Source: Pollenia angustigena (lineage: Eukaryota; Arthropoda; Insecta; Diptera; Polleniidae). Taken from it: a stretch of DNA of 64,000 bases. The stretch lies in assembly GCA_930367215.1 (NCBI GenBank), contig OV884059.1:28544945-28608944 (forward strand), written 5' to 3'. The notes under the pieces are model-generated. The model was given only the letters and a program-made list of their open reading frames with translations, ran no database searches and was not told where the DNA came from. Positions 11,276 through 23,500 of this stretch are shown here, piece after piece (position 1 is the stretch's first letter; the number at the start of each line of letters is the position of its first letter). A program made the position numbers and the translations under genes.

Positions 11276-14200
11276 ATAATGGGTATTGTATGTACCAAGC
11301 TATGCAGGTTTTGTGTGGTTGATAACGAAACTTGGGGACTTCTAGGCGGAAATTTTTCGGAGAGCAAATCATGAGCCTTAATGAAATTTATGATCTTTCA
11401 CCATGCAGGTTACGTTACGGATTTTTTGCTAGCTACAATTTGACGTTTAAATCTTAATTTCAAATAAATCTATTTAATTTCAAAAAATTTTAACGAATCA
11501 TATTAAAGAGAAGCATCAAACCGGTTTGATTTTACATTTCGTGCGACTTTGCTAACCCCGCAAGCATCTCTATTCCATTTGTCCTAAACTTTTTTTCATA
11601 ATATATTTCTGTGCAACATGTCGCATAGTCTGTCTAAATCACGTAAAAGATGACAAGTGACTTGCTTGAATGGGATATTGCCATCAATAAATTGTCTTGA
11701 GTTCCCGATGTTTATAGAGAAAATTGTTATCAAAAATTCACGTCAAATACTACCAAATTAATGCTTGAAATTGCATTCTTTTTTCAAATTAATATAAAAA
11801 AATAACTCTTCCTTGAGTTAAGAATTTAATTGTTAGTATCCTTTAAGCCGTAATTCCAATTATAACATTTGCACTTTATTCTACGAGCACAAAAAAGAAA
11901 ATTAAAAAAAAAATGTCCTTTCAAAATGCAATCTCTATTGAAGTTTTAAGTGAGTACAACATTCAATTAATTTTAGTACCGTTTTGCTTTTGACTTATGT
12001 ATACCGTTAGACCACATGCACACATAAACACAGACACATTAATGCAACTAACTGTATTTGTGATTATTTAAATAAATAAATGGGAGAAAAAATGTCAACA
12101 GCACCAATTAATTCTAAAACGTATATTTTTTTAAAGGCAGAATTTTTTATTTTCTTTTATACGTCGAAAGTACACCTTTTATTTGAAGGATTTCAGAGTT
12201 TTTTTCTCATTCTCTTGCTCTCTTTTCTACTACTTTTTGCCATTTAAACTTTTGATTTGTATTAAATATTGTGTGTTTGTTGTAAAATCGATGGGCACTT
12301 TTAACAATTTGTGGACTCAAGTGAGACCCCTTACAAAAGTTGGAGTGGCAACAACGGTAATTGCTTAATTAAAATTATAATTTTAATAATAATGAATGCA
12401 CACAAATATAATTGTAAATGTTTGTGCATCATAAATAAGTAAGAATTTATTTATATTTCATGTAACGGAAATGTAAAATAATATTAAGGAAGAAAATAAC
12501 AACAACAACAATTACGAATTTGTGAAATCGAAACGAAAGCAATCAAATTAACAAAAAAAAAAAAAATATAAGAAATACAAAAATGAATCCTAATTGCTGA
12601 CTTCATATTACAAAGGTAAGACTTGCTGGTAAGGAAAGCTACTTGACTGTATTAATATTATCCCACAGGCCACTACACCCAAATCAAAAACATTCATTTT
12701 GTAAATTAAATAACGTCCATTGCCTTATCCCAACATATCATATCCTAGAAATACCAATTTATCATAATCAAATACGTTAAGTGCGCATTTATGCATTACC
12801 AAAGGCAAAAGGAACCCATCTTCCTTTTTTATTATTATTTATTTTTTTTTTCATTCATGTGATATTGTGTTATCCCTTTTTTGATTCTGTTCTTTTTTTA
12901 TTAAGCGCTTTGCCAAAATTGATTTCTGAGCGTTTTAATCAATCCCTGACATGTGCAAAGCCTTAAAAGCCCTCAACACCGACATGTTTTCATTATTCGA
13001 GCGTGATTATTAAGACTTCAAATTCCCAGTAGAGTGCTGTAGTCTAATACACATGAAAAAGAAACCTCCTCACACTTCAGTGGACTTGGAATGTAAACAA
13101 CAGGCGTTTGTAGTCAGACGACTTGAGTAGGGTGGCAGAGTATCAGTAAGTAAGCTTGTACAACAAACATTTGGATAAATGTCCGTCTGTCTGTCTATCG
13201 GTGTATTTATATGACTCTGACATCTACAACTACCAACAACAACATCAGCAACACCAACGACAACAATTACTTTGTTTCTAAGGCAGCTTAACCAAACAAA
13301 ATCATAACTTTCATGGACTCTAGGAAAATCGTCAATATTACATACATTTTACACAACAACATCCCATCACCAATACCAACACCACCATCTTCATAGGCAT
13401 CGTCATTATTATCATCCTTACAACAAGCATCATTATCATCATAATAGTAGTCATCATCCATTCAGGAATATGGCAGTTGTAGAAGTAGTAGTGTAATCAT
13501 CAACGGAAATCAAACAGACAAGCAGTTGAGCCAAGTGGAAAAATAATGAAAACATTCGTAAGCACACAAAAACACAAAACACACACCACTGGGGAGGATA
13601 TTGAAATCGATCCAAGTGTACAAAAGCGCTATATACCATAATGAAATCACCGTTCAAATAAATGTACAGATAAACTTATATACACAAACCATGACAAAAT
13701 CTGACAGCCGAAGGCCGTACACAGCCCAACCAACCCCTCAACAATCATGGCTTTTTTTATGTGCACATGGTTTCCAAAACAATGTATGTATATGTATATA
13801 ACTAAAAACATACATACATACACACTTCTAAATTTATATGTACATACATATCTCTATATATTTCTAGTACTATGACTTGTTAACGGACGTGAAATGGTAA
13901 CGCCAGGGACACTCTAACATTTACACAAGAGCAAAAAAAAAATTAAAAACAAAAAATATACTCAAATAAATACCATAGAAAAACAACAAAAACAACTTCA
14001 ATTCAGCATCGTGAAAGCGAAGGAACGGAAACTGTTTTGTCGTTTGTAATCTATTTACACAGAAAAAAGCATTAAAAAACTAGATCCCTTCATTCAACAG
14101 CAGCAACACTCGACAGCACCACTCATCATCATATTTGAGACAACATTTGCGCCCAAGTGCACACACAAACACTAAAGCTGTGAATTCTGGACAGTATATA

Positions 14201-14430
14201 CTAACTATTTAACACTCTACATAATTGTTTACAGAGATAAATGTTAAGGTCCTTTGATCGCTTTATAATTTATTTTGGTATCATTTGGCTGGGTTTATAG
14301 CGTTATAGATTGACGTAAAGGTACTAAGTCCAATCTGCTTTTTTAAGTGGTCTAATATAATTACTTTGTGCTCGAATATAACTGTTTGTCAAGAAAAAGT
14401 TTTGGACATTCAATAAAAATACAAAAAAAA
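11276..14430. other. Simple-repeat-rich non-coding DNA
   Basis: Contains CAA/ACAACA clusters (12498-12512, 13220-13265), CAT/ATC clusters (13380-13460) and ACATACAT runs (13808-13825, 13845). Base composition and microsatellites resemble fly introns or intergenic DNA. One short candidate exon is listed separately. Confidence 0.5.
12291..12358 (+). CDS. Possible short first coding exon, unknown
   Basis: From ATG at 12291 about 23 codons (MGTFNNLWTQVRPLTKVGVA and on) have non-AT-driven codon choice and run into ACAACG followed by GTAATT at 12359, a possible splice donor. The peptide has a basic, amphipathic, mitochondrial-leader-like look. I do not recognise the protein, see no partner exon nearby, and the donor is weak, so this may be chance. 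Confidence 0.2.
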
Positions 14431-14562
14431 ATTTGACGAATTTTCTAAGCATTAGCTATGCCTGAGTTCTGGCACCCCGGTGCTGTTCTTAGGCGCAGGG
14501 TTCGTAACACAAATGGCGCACGGCAATGTGCTGTCGGGTACTTTCCATGTACCGACCCGAGG

Positions 14563-15370
14563 GGTTTATGATGGTTCGAGGAAAGGGTTGGTGGAGGTTT
14601 CTTCATAGAGGAACTGAATGTGAAAGTTTCCTTTCGTCTGCCGGATGGATGTAGTGTCCTGCAGGCGGAGTTCTCGGCCATAAGGCGGGCGGCAAACTGA
14701 CTGAGGTATCATCGCATATCGGAGATATACGTATATTTACTGACGCAAGGCTGCCCTTGCTTCCCTAGCGGGTGTCTTAACGACACTCAGAGTGCCCGGG
14801 CAATCAGATAGCACATGAGCTGGCCAAACAAGGTGGTCGCATGGATGCCGTATTCATTGATCAATTCATTGGCTCACTGTCTTATAGAGTTGCGCTTGCG
14901 CAGACGCGGTAGACCTGTGAGTCTACCTGCTCGATATTCAGGATCCTATGGCCTGGATGTGATGAACGGAGAGCTAGCTCTCTACTTAGGTTCAGCAGGG
15001 ACGGTGATATCGGTTGTGACTAGACACTAGCCGGTGGGGACTCATGCTGGAAGAATGGGTCTGGAATTTAACGACTACTGTAGAAGTAATCAAAACGAGG
15101 AGGAAGAGGAGACTGTGCTTAACTTTCTTTGTCATTGCCCTGGGTTGCGGGTCATAAAGGAAAAATACCTGGGGGAACCGGTATTTGCCTGTTTGAAGGA
15201 TCTATCCAGAATACAACTTAAATCGCTTCTTCTCTTCACTGGGAAGACGAAGTGGTTGAACTTTGTAGTGACGCCATCTGCGTTACTGCTCTATGGGATG
15301 GGCATTGGCGCTCGGTATCACAAAGGGACCAATAAAGGCCCATGGAACCTAACCTCACCTAACCTATGCC
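14563..15370 (+). pseudogene. LINE RNase H and Cys/His carboxy terminus, broken
   Basis: Segments follow the usual end of a non-LTR retrotransposon polyprotein. First comes the RNase H start (YDGS-RKG at 14565; ELNVKVSFRLPDGCSVLQAE at about 14605-14665). Then comes a degraded middle (TDARAALASLAGV, about 14738) and AHELAKQGG at about 14810. The carboxy-terminal open frame 15034-15486 has GTHAGRMGLEFNDYCRSN, EEEEETVLNFLCHCPGL and FACLKDLSRIQLKSLLLF. The Cys-x-His-Cys pattern in NFLCHCP is typical of this tail. The 3' end is CCTAACCTCACCTAACCT at 15348-15365. Several stops and shifts make it inactive. The 5447-5897 copy belongs to the same family. Confidence 0.82.
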
Positions 15371-15383
15371 TAAGTTCACAACA

Positions 15384-15472
15384 AGACATTTTTCTTTCAG
15401 AAAGTCTGAATTTACTGTTAAGAGGGAAAGAGAACACGTTTGTATTCTCACCCCTCTCATCAATAAAAAGCC
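15384..15472. mobile_element. Fragment of the TTTCTTTCAGAAAGTCT MITE family
   Basis: TTTCTTTCAGAAAGTCTGAA, then GAGAACA, then CCCTCTCATCAATAAA, match the left and centre of the elements at 36325-36458 and 61219-61341. The right inverted arm is missing here. Confidence 0.65.
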
Positions 15473-16570
15473 ATAAAATGTATTAAAAATTCCTAAGACT
15501 ATAAGAAATGGGAAAAACGCGATACAAATGCGAAAATTCGCAAATTTTGCTAATAGCATGATAGAAAAGTTTAATATGTATGAAGAATCGTTAAATCTGT
15601 AAAAAATCAGAAAACTAACATGAAATATTGCTTCTATCGCAAACATGGCTAAAATTTGCGAATTTCCACCATTTTTATGGAATTTTTGGTATTCCTTATA
15701 GTTTTAGGGAATTTTAATCAATCTTATGGGTTGTTTGAAATATTGAAAACTTTCGCGAATTTTCGCTATTTTTTGCAAATTTTCGAGTAGCTTTGCTGCT
15801 ATTTTTCCATTTTTTTTTTATTTCAACATTATTATTCTTGAAAAATTAATACCGATTTACAGCAATCGAAACAAAACGATACAGTTTCGAAATGATGACG
15901 CTTAATTGACGCTTATTGTGTTCTATTCTGCGTTATAAAACAGAACAATTGTAATGTTTCTGAAGACATACATTATATTTTTTTGATGATCGATAGTGTT
16001 TTTTTTTTTACATTGATGAAGGAATGAGCAAACAAAACTTTTAAACAACGAGTACAGCACGTTGTGTGTGTATTGTGTACATGTTGTGTTTGTGTAATAT
16101 ATATTTGCTGGCTTTTTGTTTTTGTTGTCACACTTAAAACAAATGAACATTAATGTGCTAAACTGAACACAACGAAGTTTGTGGTTTTCAGAAAAAAAAA
16201 AACAAAACGCAAAAAAATGTTCTCATCTCTTTATTGAGTTGGATAACAACAGTATTATTTTAGTGTTCGAAGATCACAAACAGAGAAACGTTTGTTTTTT
16301 TTATGATTTAATACACAAACACTCTTAGCGTTTGTGTTTTCAACGTATCTACCGAACCGTACACTAAAGAACCGTATATAATGTTTAGTTTTGAACACTG
16401 TGTAAACACGTGTAAATAACCAAAAACAGTTTGGATATTAAAATAATATTCTAACCTGATAAAAAAAATAATATTAATAAAAACTTACCGTAATATAAAT
16501 TTAATTAATAGCTGCGACCTGAAAAAAGAGAATATAAAAAAGGTTTGAAACTAATTTATAAAAAAATATA
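15473..16570. other. Non-coding AT-rich DNA
   Basis: 15520-15790 is enriched in GCGAA/TTCGC and GCAAATTTT words. 15830-16440 contains many AACACA/TGTGTT words. No gene is supported. Confidence 0.45.
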
Positions 16571-17163
16571 TTTGGGGGATTCACAAGGTGTCATAAGTCA
16601 TATGTCTTAAAATAATAACATGAAAAATACGACTGTTGTGAACAACCCCTCATAATTTAGTAAGCTATTTTGAATTTAAATCAGCTGATTTAAAACAAAT
16701 ATAAAAAATAAATAATTAACTAACATCAAAATATTTTTTAATTCTTTTTCATGAATTAATAAATTAAATTAGATCTTACCTGACTATTTTCCATTTTGCA
16801 GACGCAAATAATATATAAATTTTTTTTCGTTTGTTTACCAAATAGCAGAGTCCTAAGCCGATCTTATTTTACGCCGCAAGTGATTTGTTGCAAAAATTGC
16901 TAGCCGCAGGTCAAATTTTGATGTTAGCCGGATAACATTATACCATCAACGGCGACGGCTACAAGAACTAACACGGTACGGCTCAGCCGCTCAGCTCTGG
17001 TCGCTTCTGATTAATTACGACAGCACAATAAACATAGCAAGCAACGTTCTATTAATTTAAGACACTTTTTGTTTACAAAGCAACAACAATATGTTTAAAC
17101 CGTTATAAAATATTAGAACATTATGACAATATAACATGATATCACACCTTGTGAATACCCCAA
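16571..17163. mobile_element. 0.59 kb terminal-inverted-repeat element
   Basis: The left end TTTGGGGGATTCACAAGGTG at 16571 matches the complement of the right end, CACCTTGTGAATACCCCAA, finishing at 17163; similarity extends inward through ATAACATG. The centre is GC-richer (GCCGGATAAC, CGGCGACGGC). It has no transposase, so it was mobilised by another element's enzyme. Confidence 0.7.
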
Positions 17164-17196
17164 TTATAAAGAATATAATTTGAATCATTTAAATTT

Positions 17197-17376
17197 ATGG
17201 ATCGATAACGAAAGCAACACAACTGAATTTGGGTTGCCAGCAGCGAAATTAGGCAACGCCGCTTATGTTAAAATATACAGAACTTTTTTTATTTTATATT
17301 TTAACATGAGCGGCGTTGCCTGATTTCGCTGCTGGCAACTCAACTTCAGTTCAGTCGTCATCCGTAATCGACCCAT
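17197..17376. mobile_element. Palindromic MITE
   Basis: Arms of about 80 bases face each other around an A/T loop at 17277-17296. The best-matched part is GTTGCCAGCAGCGAAAT, then AGGCAACGCCGCT, then ATGTTAAAATATA on the left and its complement on the right. It would form a long hairpin as single strand. Confidence 0.8.
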
Positions 17377-17430
17377 TATATTTGTATGTACATTTGTATT
17401 ATTTCTTAAAAAATATAATACAGGTCAATC

Positions 17431-17712
17431 AGAATGCATAAGGATCTAGATATTGTCAAGAGCTTTAAAATACAACGACTCTATTGGCTTGAACACACTT
17501 GGCGAATGGAAAATGATACTCCGGCCCGGGAGGCATTCAAGAAACAACTTATCGGTAAGCAACGTAGAAAAGGACGACCCAATTTCCGTTAGAACTCCCA
17601 GGTGCAACAAAACCTAACAGCACTTGGTATATCCAACTGGCTACAGCATGCAGAGGACAGAAATAGCGGGCGTTTTATTTTACTTCAGGCTGAAAAGAAC
17701 TCCCGGTTGTAA
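17431..17712 (+). pseudogene. LINE carboxy-terminal fragment
   Basis: An almost continuous frame reads HKDLDIVKSFKIQRLYWLEH, then TWRMENDTPAREAFKKQLIG, KQRRKGRPNFR, a stop at about 17589, then LTALGISNWLQHAEDRNSGR and two terminal stops near 17710. The order (W-L-x-H, R-M, basic GRP, then W...A-x-DR) matches the end of many LINE polyproteins. It is only the last 90 or so residues. The family differs from the 6.4, 10.6 and 14.5 kb copies. Confidence 0.68.
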
Positions 17713-17719
17713 TAGCCAT

Positions 17720-17903
17720 CTTACGTAAAGTAACCAAGTCCCCTTTTACAGTGTGACAGACAGAAGGCAGACAGACAGACGAAGTTTGTTGGTAAGGGGG
17801 CGACGCTGTATGCGTAACACGCTTTACTTTTTTCCTCTCTCGCCTACAAACATCGTCTGCCTGCCTTTTGTCTGTCACATTGTAAAAGGGGACTAAGTAA
17901 GTA
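17720..17903. mobile_element. Palindromic MITE beside the LINE fragment
   Basis: The left arm AAGTCCCCTTTTACAGTGTG with GACAGACAGAAGGCAGACAG pairs with the right arm CTGTCACATTGTAAAAGGGG plus its upstream CTGCCTGCCTTTTGTCTG. Arms are about 55 bases and the loop about 70. No protein is encoded. Confidence 0.78.
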
Positions 17904-20900
17904 TTTCAGGACCCTGATAAAGGTCTTGTGATAGTCGTTATTTATCGACTTAAAATTTCAACGTCCTTTTTTAAGGAATTTTAGATGGTTAGTCAAAAAA
18001 TCAACTGTTTACATACAGACAAGTATAAATATACGTAAATATACAACAACTCCCAATTGCAAAAATTGCTTCTTTTTTGTTTTTGTTGTTAAGCTGAGTA
18101 TTTTCACAACTGTCATCAGTGGTGGGAGTCCTTTCATATAACTGAATATATTTATACACTAGAATATGTATGTACGCCCATTCATCTTTTATTTTTGTAA
18201 CAGACACATACATATACACTTAAAAAGATAAATTTTCTTTATTTTTATAGCAATATATGCGTGGATGTACGAGTATGTATGTGTATGCCCATTATTTATC
18301 TACCTATAGCCAACTACATTTATGGGGTGGCAAAATAAAGGATAACGATGACGACAACAATGAGAATGGAAATAAGAATGAGGATGATGAATGATGTTGT
18401 GTACATAATTAAGTAAATACATACTTGTGATATGTTTGCAATGAGTACATGTGTCTGACTGTATGTATATGTGTATGTATACTTTACTAAGTAGTGCTAT
18501 GTATACAACTCCGTGTATTAGCGTGTACGAGCGTGTGTTTATGTGTGCAAACGAACGTGTTTGGTAAATAACACGTTCAACATGTCGCTAAAATTCACTG
18601 CTGCAGGGTTGAAAAAAAATGCAAACTACGACGCCATTATGAATTCATTGAAGTGTATGGAGTGTTAATTCCCTTTTAACTGTAATGAAAGGCATCCGAT
18701 TTATTAATTTATGCAGCATTAAAATTTTCTGTCAAAATGCCAAATGATGTTGATGATATTTTTGCTTCATACCACTTTAAAAAAAAACCCCTTCACTCCC
18801 TTGGGTATCGACTTCAAAATTGTCAATTAAAAGGGATGAACACGATTTGTGAAAAAGCTTATGCTGATATTGAGCCCGTATCTATGGCAAAATTTTGGTT
18901 GGTCTAATGTTCTCACCAAAAATAAAAAACCTTTTGATAAAATAGTATTTTAATATGACAATTTAAACTAAAAAGGGGAGAGATAATTAAAACTGGAATA
19001 AACTTAAGTCACAATGTTCTTGAAAATATTAATGTACTGGCAAGCAAATTTGGTTTCTTTTTTAATTAATTCCTCTACATCTCTATGTAACTCAATTCAA
19101 ATTTAGTTAATACAAAAACGTTTATAGCTAGGCTTGCCAACCGTACTTTATAATAAAGTATTGTACGTTATTTCAAGTAATTGTACTCTATACTTTATGA
19201 GAAAAATAAAGTACGCGAAAATACTTTATTTTGCATGATTAGATTTATCTAGAATTCAAAATAGATTCAGGTTATATTAGTCAGGGTTTTATCAGTCATA
19301 TGGCCATTTTCTCAATGTATCGACAAACTGCCTGTCACTTAATGTCAACATAAATTTATTGGACCGATAAACTGTTCGTTAACGATTTTGGGTTTCTCAA
19401 TATACCGACAAAAAACATTGTTTTAAGCTGGCAACGCCACTCAAAATACATGTAAAAGTTGGGAGTCAGCTGATTGAATTTATCTGTACGGCAAATAAAA
19501 GGAAAATAAATAATTGGCAGATGAGTGCCGGTTAGCTTTGCAATAAAATCGAAGCAAATGAGACATTGAGAAAACCAAATTTCTTTAATGTGCAGTTTTT
19601 CGTTGGGAAAAAAGATAATTGCCTAATGAGAAAATGGCCAATAAAATTATAATTCTTATTGTATTTTTTTTTTTTTTTTTTTTTGAAAAACTAAAGAACA
19701 ACTTATTGATATTAGTCAGGGCCCTTTTTTGATGTTTTTTTTTATATTGGCAGGACGATTTTTCGAAAAAAAAATAATCAGACAGCACTATTCACTTGTT
19801 TGTTTTGTTTGTGTACAATAACAGCCTGTTTTTAAAACACAAGTGCAAAACTCTTTCAAATTACTGCCTGCTTTTAGATCACGAGCACTAAAGTGACTCG
19901 TTTAACTAATATTTAAAACAAAATTTCAAGATTACAAAATGATTAATAAAGACTAGATTAATATTGAAGAAAACGTACCATAACAGCCAAGGAATCGCCT
20001 TAACAATTTCTCGAGACATACTTGTGCCTTATCACCACTTCTTAAGGCGGCTCCCAAGCAAATATCGCGTTTTTGAAGTTTTGAAATTAATTAAAATTTT
20101 TCGACTTTTGTGAATAAAATTAAAAGTTGTTAACAGATTTGAATAATTTATAGATTGTTTTGTTTGTTTTTTATATGTCTGGAAAAAATTAGAAGCATAG
20201 CTGTCATTTTTTATAGATTTTAAGCAAACAATATTTTCGAAATGTTGGTAAAAAATTATTTTTGTTGCCGAAAAAAAGTATGTTTCTAAAACGACTGCGC
20301 ATGTTAGAATAAAATTTAACGTTTAAAGGAAATTTTATTGCGGATTTTCGTTATTTTTTTTTAGTAATTTCAATAAACTGAACCGTTTTTGAACCGGTAT
20401 TGATTCAGCGTACCCGACAATCAGGGATGATTAATAAGAAAACCAATATCGTACCAACGAACTTTTAAAACCGCACTAAATCTTTTTTAATAAAATTTTT
20501 TTATTTTATTTTTAAAAACAAAAATTTAATACAACAAAAACAAAATGTAAATTCATTTGTACATTAATTATACATACATAAAACTAGGGTGGGTAAAATT
20601 TTTTTGCGTCGAAAGCACGTCGCGATTCTTGTTCTATAAGTCATTCCAAGAAACTTTGCCATAATTCAAAGACTAATTTCGAGTCCCGGATTTTTCAAAA
20701 AAAAATTAGTTTTCCAAAATATTCAAGAAAAGAGGCAAACAAATTGTATTTGATCTAGCCAATCCTTTATCATGCGGTTTTTAGGGTTGAGAAATCCATT
20801 CATTTTTATTTTTGATTGCCGTTAGAGAGCGTTTTCATACACTTTTTAGAATTTATCGTCTTTTTTTGTGGAAAATTTATGAATATTTCTCAAAATGCAA

Positions 20901-21152
20901 TATCGAATTTTAAACAAAAATACAATTTTAAAGCGTTCTAAAAATATGTGCATACGAACATCTTCGGATTGCATTTCCAAATTTATTGTGTTTACAATTT
21001 TCAATATGTACTGCAGAAACAGGAAAGGAGTAGAAAGTCCGAATATAATAAAATTTAATTTAGCGCTTTTATAAAATCTCCTTCAAAACAATTCGGAGTA
21101 AAATAAAAAAAATAAATAAAAAACTGTTCCAAAATTCTGTTGATTACTTTCT
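17904..21152. other. Non-coding DNA with repeat traces
   Basis: 18200-18570 has many TGTATGTA/ACATACAT words. 19130-19230 has a small inverted cluster around TACTTTAT/ATAAAGTA. The phrase ATATTAGTCAGGG occurs at 19273 and 19711 in the same orientation. 20490-20560 and 21060-21130 are A/T runs. No gene is seen. Confidence 0.45.
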
Positions 21153-21601
21153 GACGTGACCAGTGATGTTAACCGTACGGTAATTACCCTTTTTTAGGGT
21201 AATTTTGGGCCGCAAAAGGTAGCAAGGTAATTTTATTTAAAATACGGTAATTTAAAGAAATTTGAATTTTTGTAGGTTTTATAATTTTAACGACCATTTT
21301 AGATTAAAAAATGGATAAATGTTATACAAAAATTTAAGAACATTAAGTTTCTCCAAATGTTTTCGTAAAACCTATAAGTGCAAGATACGAAAAATTAAAT
21401 TACTCTTGTACATTATTAATTTTATATTTAACTTTTTGTTTGTTTTAAAATCAACATTTCTTAAACATAAAATAGCCGCGCTTAAATGTGGCTAAAGTTA
21501 AGTACAGATGGATTGATTTTATTGAAAATTATTTTACTGCCTTATTCATAAAAATAATAAGACAAAAATTTTCATAAAACACACTTTAAATTTAATCAAA
21601 A

Positions 21602-21765
21602 TTTTCAATATTTTTAATCAGGCTTAAGTTAATAAAATTTAATTTTCATTAAATTATTTTTATGAAGAAAGGAATTTTACATGAAAATTAATTAAAATTG
21701 TTATTTTTATGGATTAAAAACTATAAATAGTTCAACAAAATTACCACAATACTAATTATCATTTT
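21602..21765. repeat. Module shared with the ribozyme-bearing element
   Basis: 21602-21703 matches 53353-53455 (GGCTTAAGTT, TTAATTTTCATTAAATTATT, GAAGAAAGGAATTTTAC, then AATTAATTAAAATTGTTATT). The next part (GGATTAAAAACTATAAATAG to ACTAATTAT) matches the end of the 54.3-54.87 kb unit in direct orientation. The first block is therefore inverted relative to the second compared with the unit at 54.7 kb. Confidence 0.75.
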
Positions 21766-21834
21766 AAATTTAAATATGTAAATGGTTTATGAATACTGCT
21801 CTTATGTGCTATTTCCAAATGACAGGCAGTGGAC

Positions 21835-23232
21835 CAGGGTTGTGAACTATTTCTAATCAAAAAGCGCCTTGTCACCAATCAAAAAGCGCTAAATAAAATT
21901 TAAATAAAAAACTTAATGAAATGTTTAAGAACCAAGTTTTATTAATTACACTGGTTGTCAAAAAAATCGTTTTAAATAAAAATATATAAAAAACAAAAAT
22001 ACTGCTGCGCTAAATTCAAATCCGTTTTCAGTTTTTTCTATCATGTCTAGACTTTGTCTTTTACAATAAATTATTTTCTAAATTATTTCTTAAATAGTGG
22101 TGACCATTTTTCCATGCAAATTAGTTTTTTTTTATCATTTATTAGAAATCCAGGTATATTGTGAAAAAAATAAGACAAGAAATCAGTAAGCAAAATGTTA
22201 ACTAGACTTGATTGAATAAACTATTTGGATTCAGCACCCTAAAGTGAATTAAAATCACATAATCAAGTTCTCTAGATCGACTTTTTTTTTTTCTTTTGCC
22301 GAGCAGTGTTAACAAAACATTAATATTTTTAAAAAGCTTTTTCTGATATTTCAGGAAAATTAAAGAAATATAATTTCAAATATACACAGAAAGAATTATT
22401 TACTAAATCACCAGAAAATATGTCTTGAACCACGAAGATTTGGCACTTTTCTCGTCCAAGCCAAAAATTTCTTATTCTATATTAACCTGTGTTTGCCTGG
22501 TTTAAGCAAAAAGTTATGACTCAAAGCGAAAATTTTCTAAAATACAGCTAAAAAAAATTTATTTTAAATCAAGTTTTCGCTGCTTTTTATTTTACAAAAT
22601 CAGAAGAAAAGCCAAAATTTTTTCCATAAAAACGTATAGCACTAGTTAGTTAAAAAAAAAAAACTTAATATAAAGAAATAAGAACATTTTGATTGATTTG
22701 TTAACATCCAAATAAAAACTAATTGAATCAAACCAAGTCTTCTTGAGCATTTTCTGGAAAAATTTAAAGAAATCGCTAGCATTTGTTTCTTGATTCTATT
22801 TTAAAATCAGACTAATATTAAATAAATGCTTCTTGAAATTTTTGATCATATACCAAAAACGTGAATTTTTTAATCATGAGAAAATGTTTCTTTATTTAAG
22901 AAACTTTTACTTAATGAGACCAAAACAAGTTAAAATCAGTTATTTATTTTTGGATTTTCTTTTTTTAAGAAACGAAATGGATTTCTTTAGAAAATAAACT
23001 TCTTTCCTTGTTTAGAATGCTTTTCAGAGTAAAGTATTTACAAAACGGAAACAAATTTTGGTTTAATGTGTCTTGATTTTAATGTATGCAAATAAAAGTG
23101 AAAAAATGTTGGTATCAATAAAAGCGCTATTTTAGCGCTCTTTTTAAAAAAAGCGCTAAGGAAAAATATGCGCCTTTTCGACAGTTAAAAAGCGCTAAAT
23201 CTATCGCCTAAGGCGCTAAATTGGCAACTCTG
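21835..23232. mobile_element. hAT-type non-autonomous element (inner, nested)
   Basis: It begins CAGGGTTGTGAACT at 21835 and ends AATTGGCAACTCTG at 23232, giving imperfect inverted ends (CAGGGTTG against CAGAGTTG). The flanking 8-mers CAGTGGAC at 21827-21834 and 23233-23240 are identical. Sub-terminal copies of AAAAAGCGC/GCGCTAAAT lie at both ends (21860-21895 and 23120-23215), probably transposase-binding repeats. The 1398-bp interior has no coding frame. Confidence 0.88.
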
Positions 23233-23500
23233 CAGTGGACTGAGTGCTTTTCATTAAAATTTTACTACACAATCAATCGCCAGTCATTTGAAAACAGCAC
23301 AGTAATGTTTTGATTAAAAACCTTTGCGTACGGTAATTTCTTCTCAAAAACGGTAATTTTTAGAGGGCCGTAAGGTAATGAAAAAAGATAAGTTAACATC
23401 ACTGGACGTGACACCATCTTGCTGACGAATATTTGACAATATTATGAGTTCGTTCCAAAATAATCTTGAATTGAGAGGAATTCTTCTCTTTTACTATGTA

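Larger units (their letters stand above)
21161..23404. mobile_element. hAT-type non-autonomous element (outer)
   Basis: It begins CAGTGATGTTAAC at 21161 and ends GTTAACATCACTG at 23404, a perfect 13-bp terminal inverted repeat. It is flanked by the identical 8-mer GACGTGAC at 21153-21160 and 23405-23412. An 8-bp target duplication with ends starting CAG is the mark of hAT elements. GTACGGTAATT lies just inside both ends. Removing the inner element and its target duplication leaves about 838 bp with no transposase frame. Confidence 0.92.

Noticed and set aside
15348..15366. CCTAACC repeats as telomeric DNA
   Set aside because: Only a few irregular units, at the 3' end of LINE copies in two places; best read as the LINE tail.
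19273..19724. Element bounded by ATATTAGTCAGGG
   Set aside because: The two words are in direct, not inverted, orientation and the flanks differ; left as a weak repeat trace.
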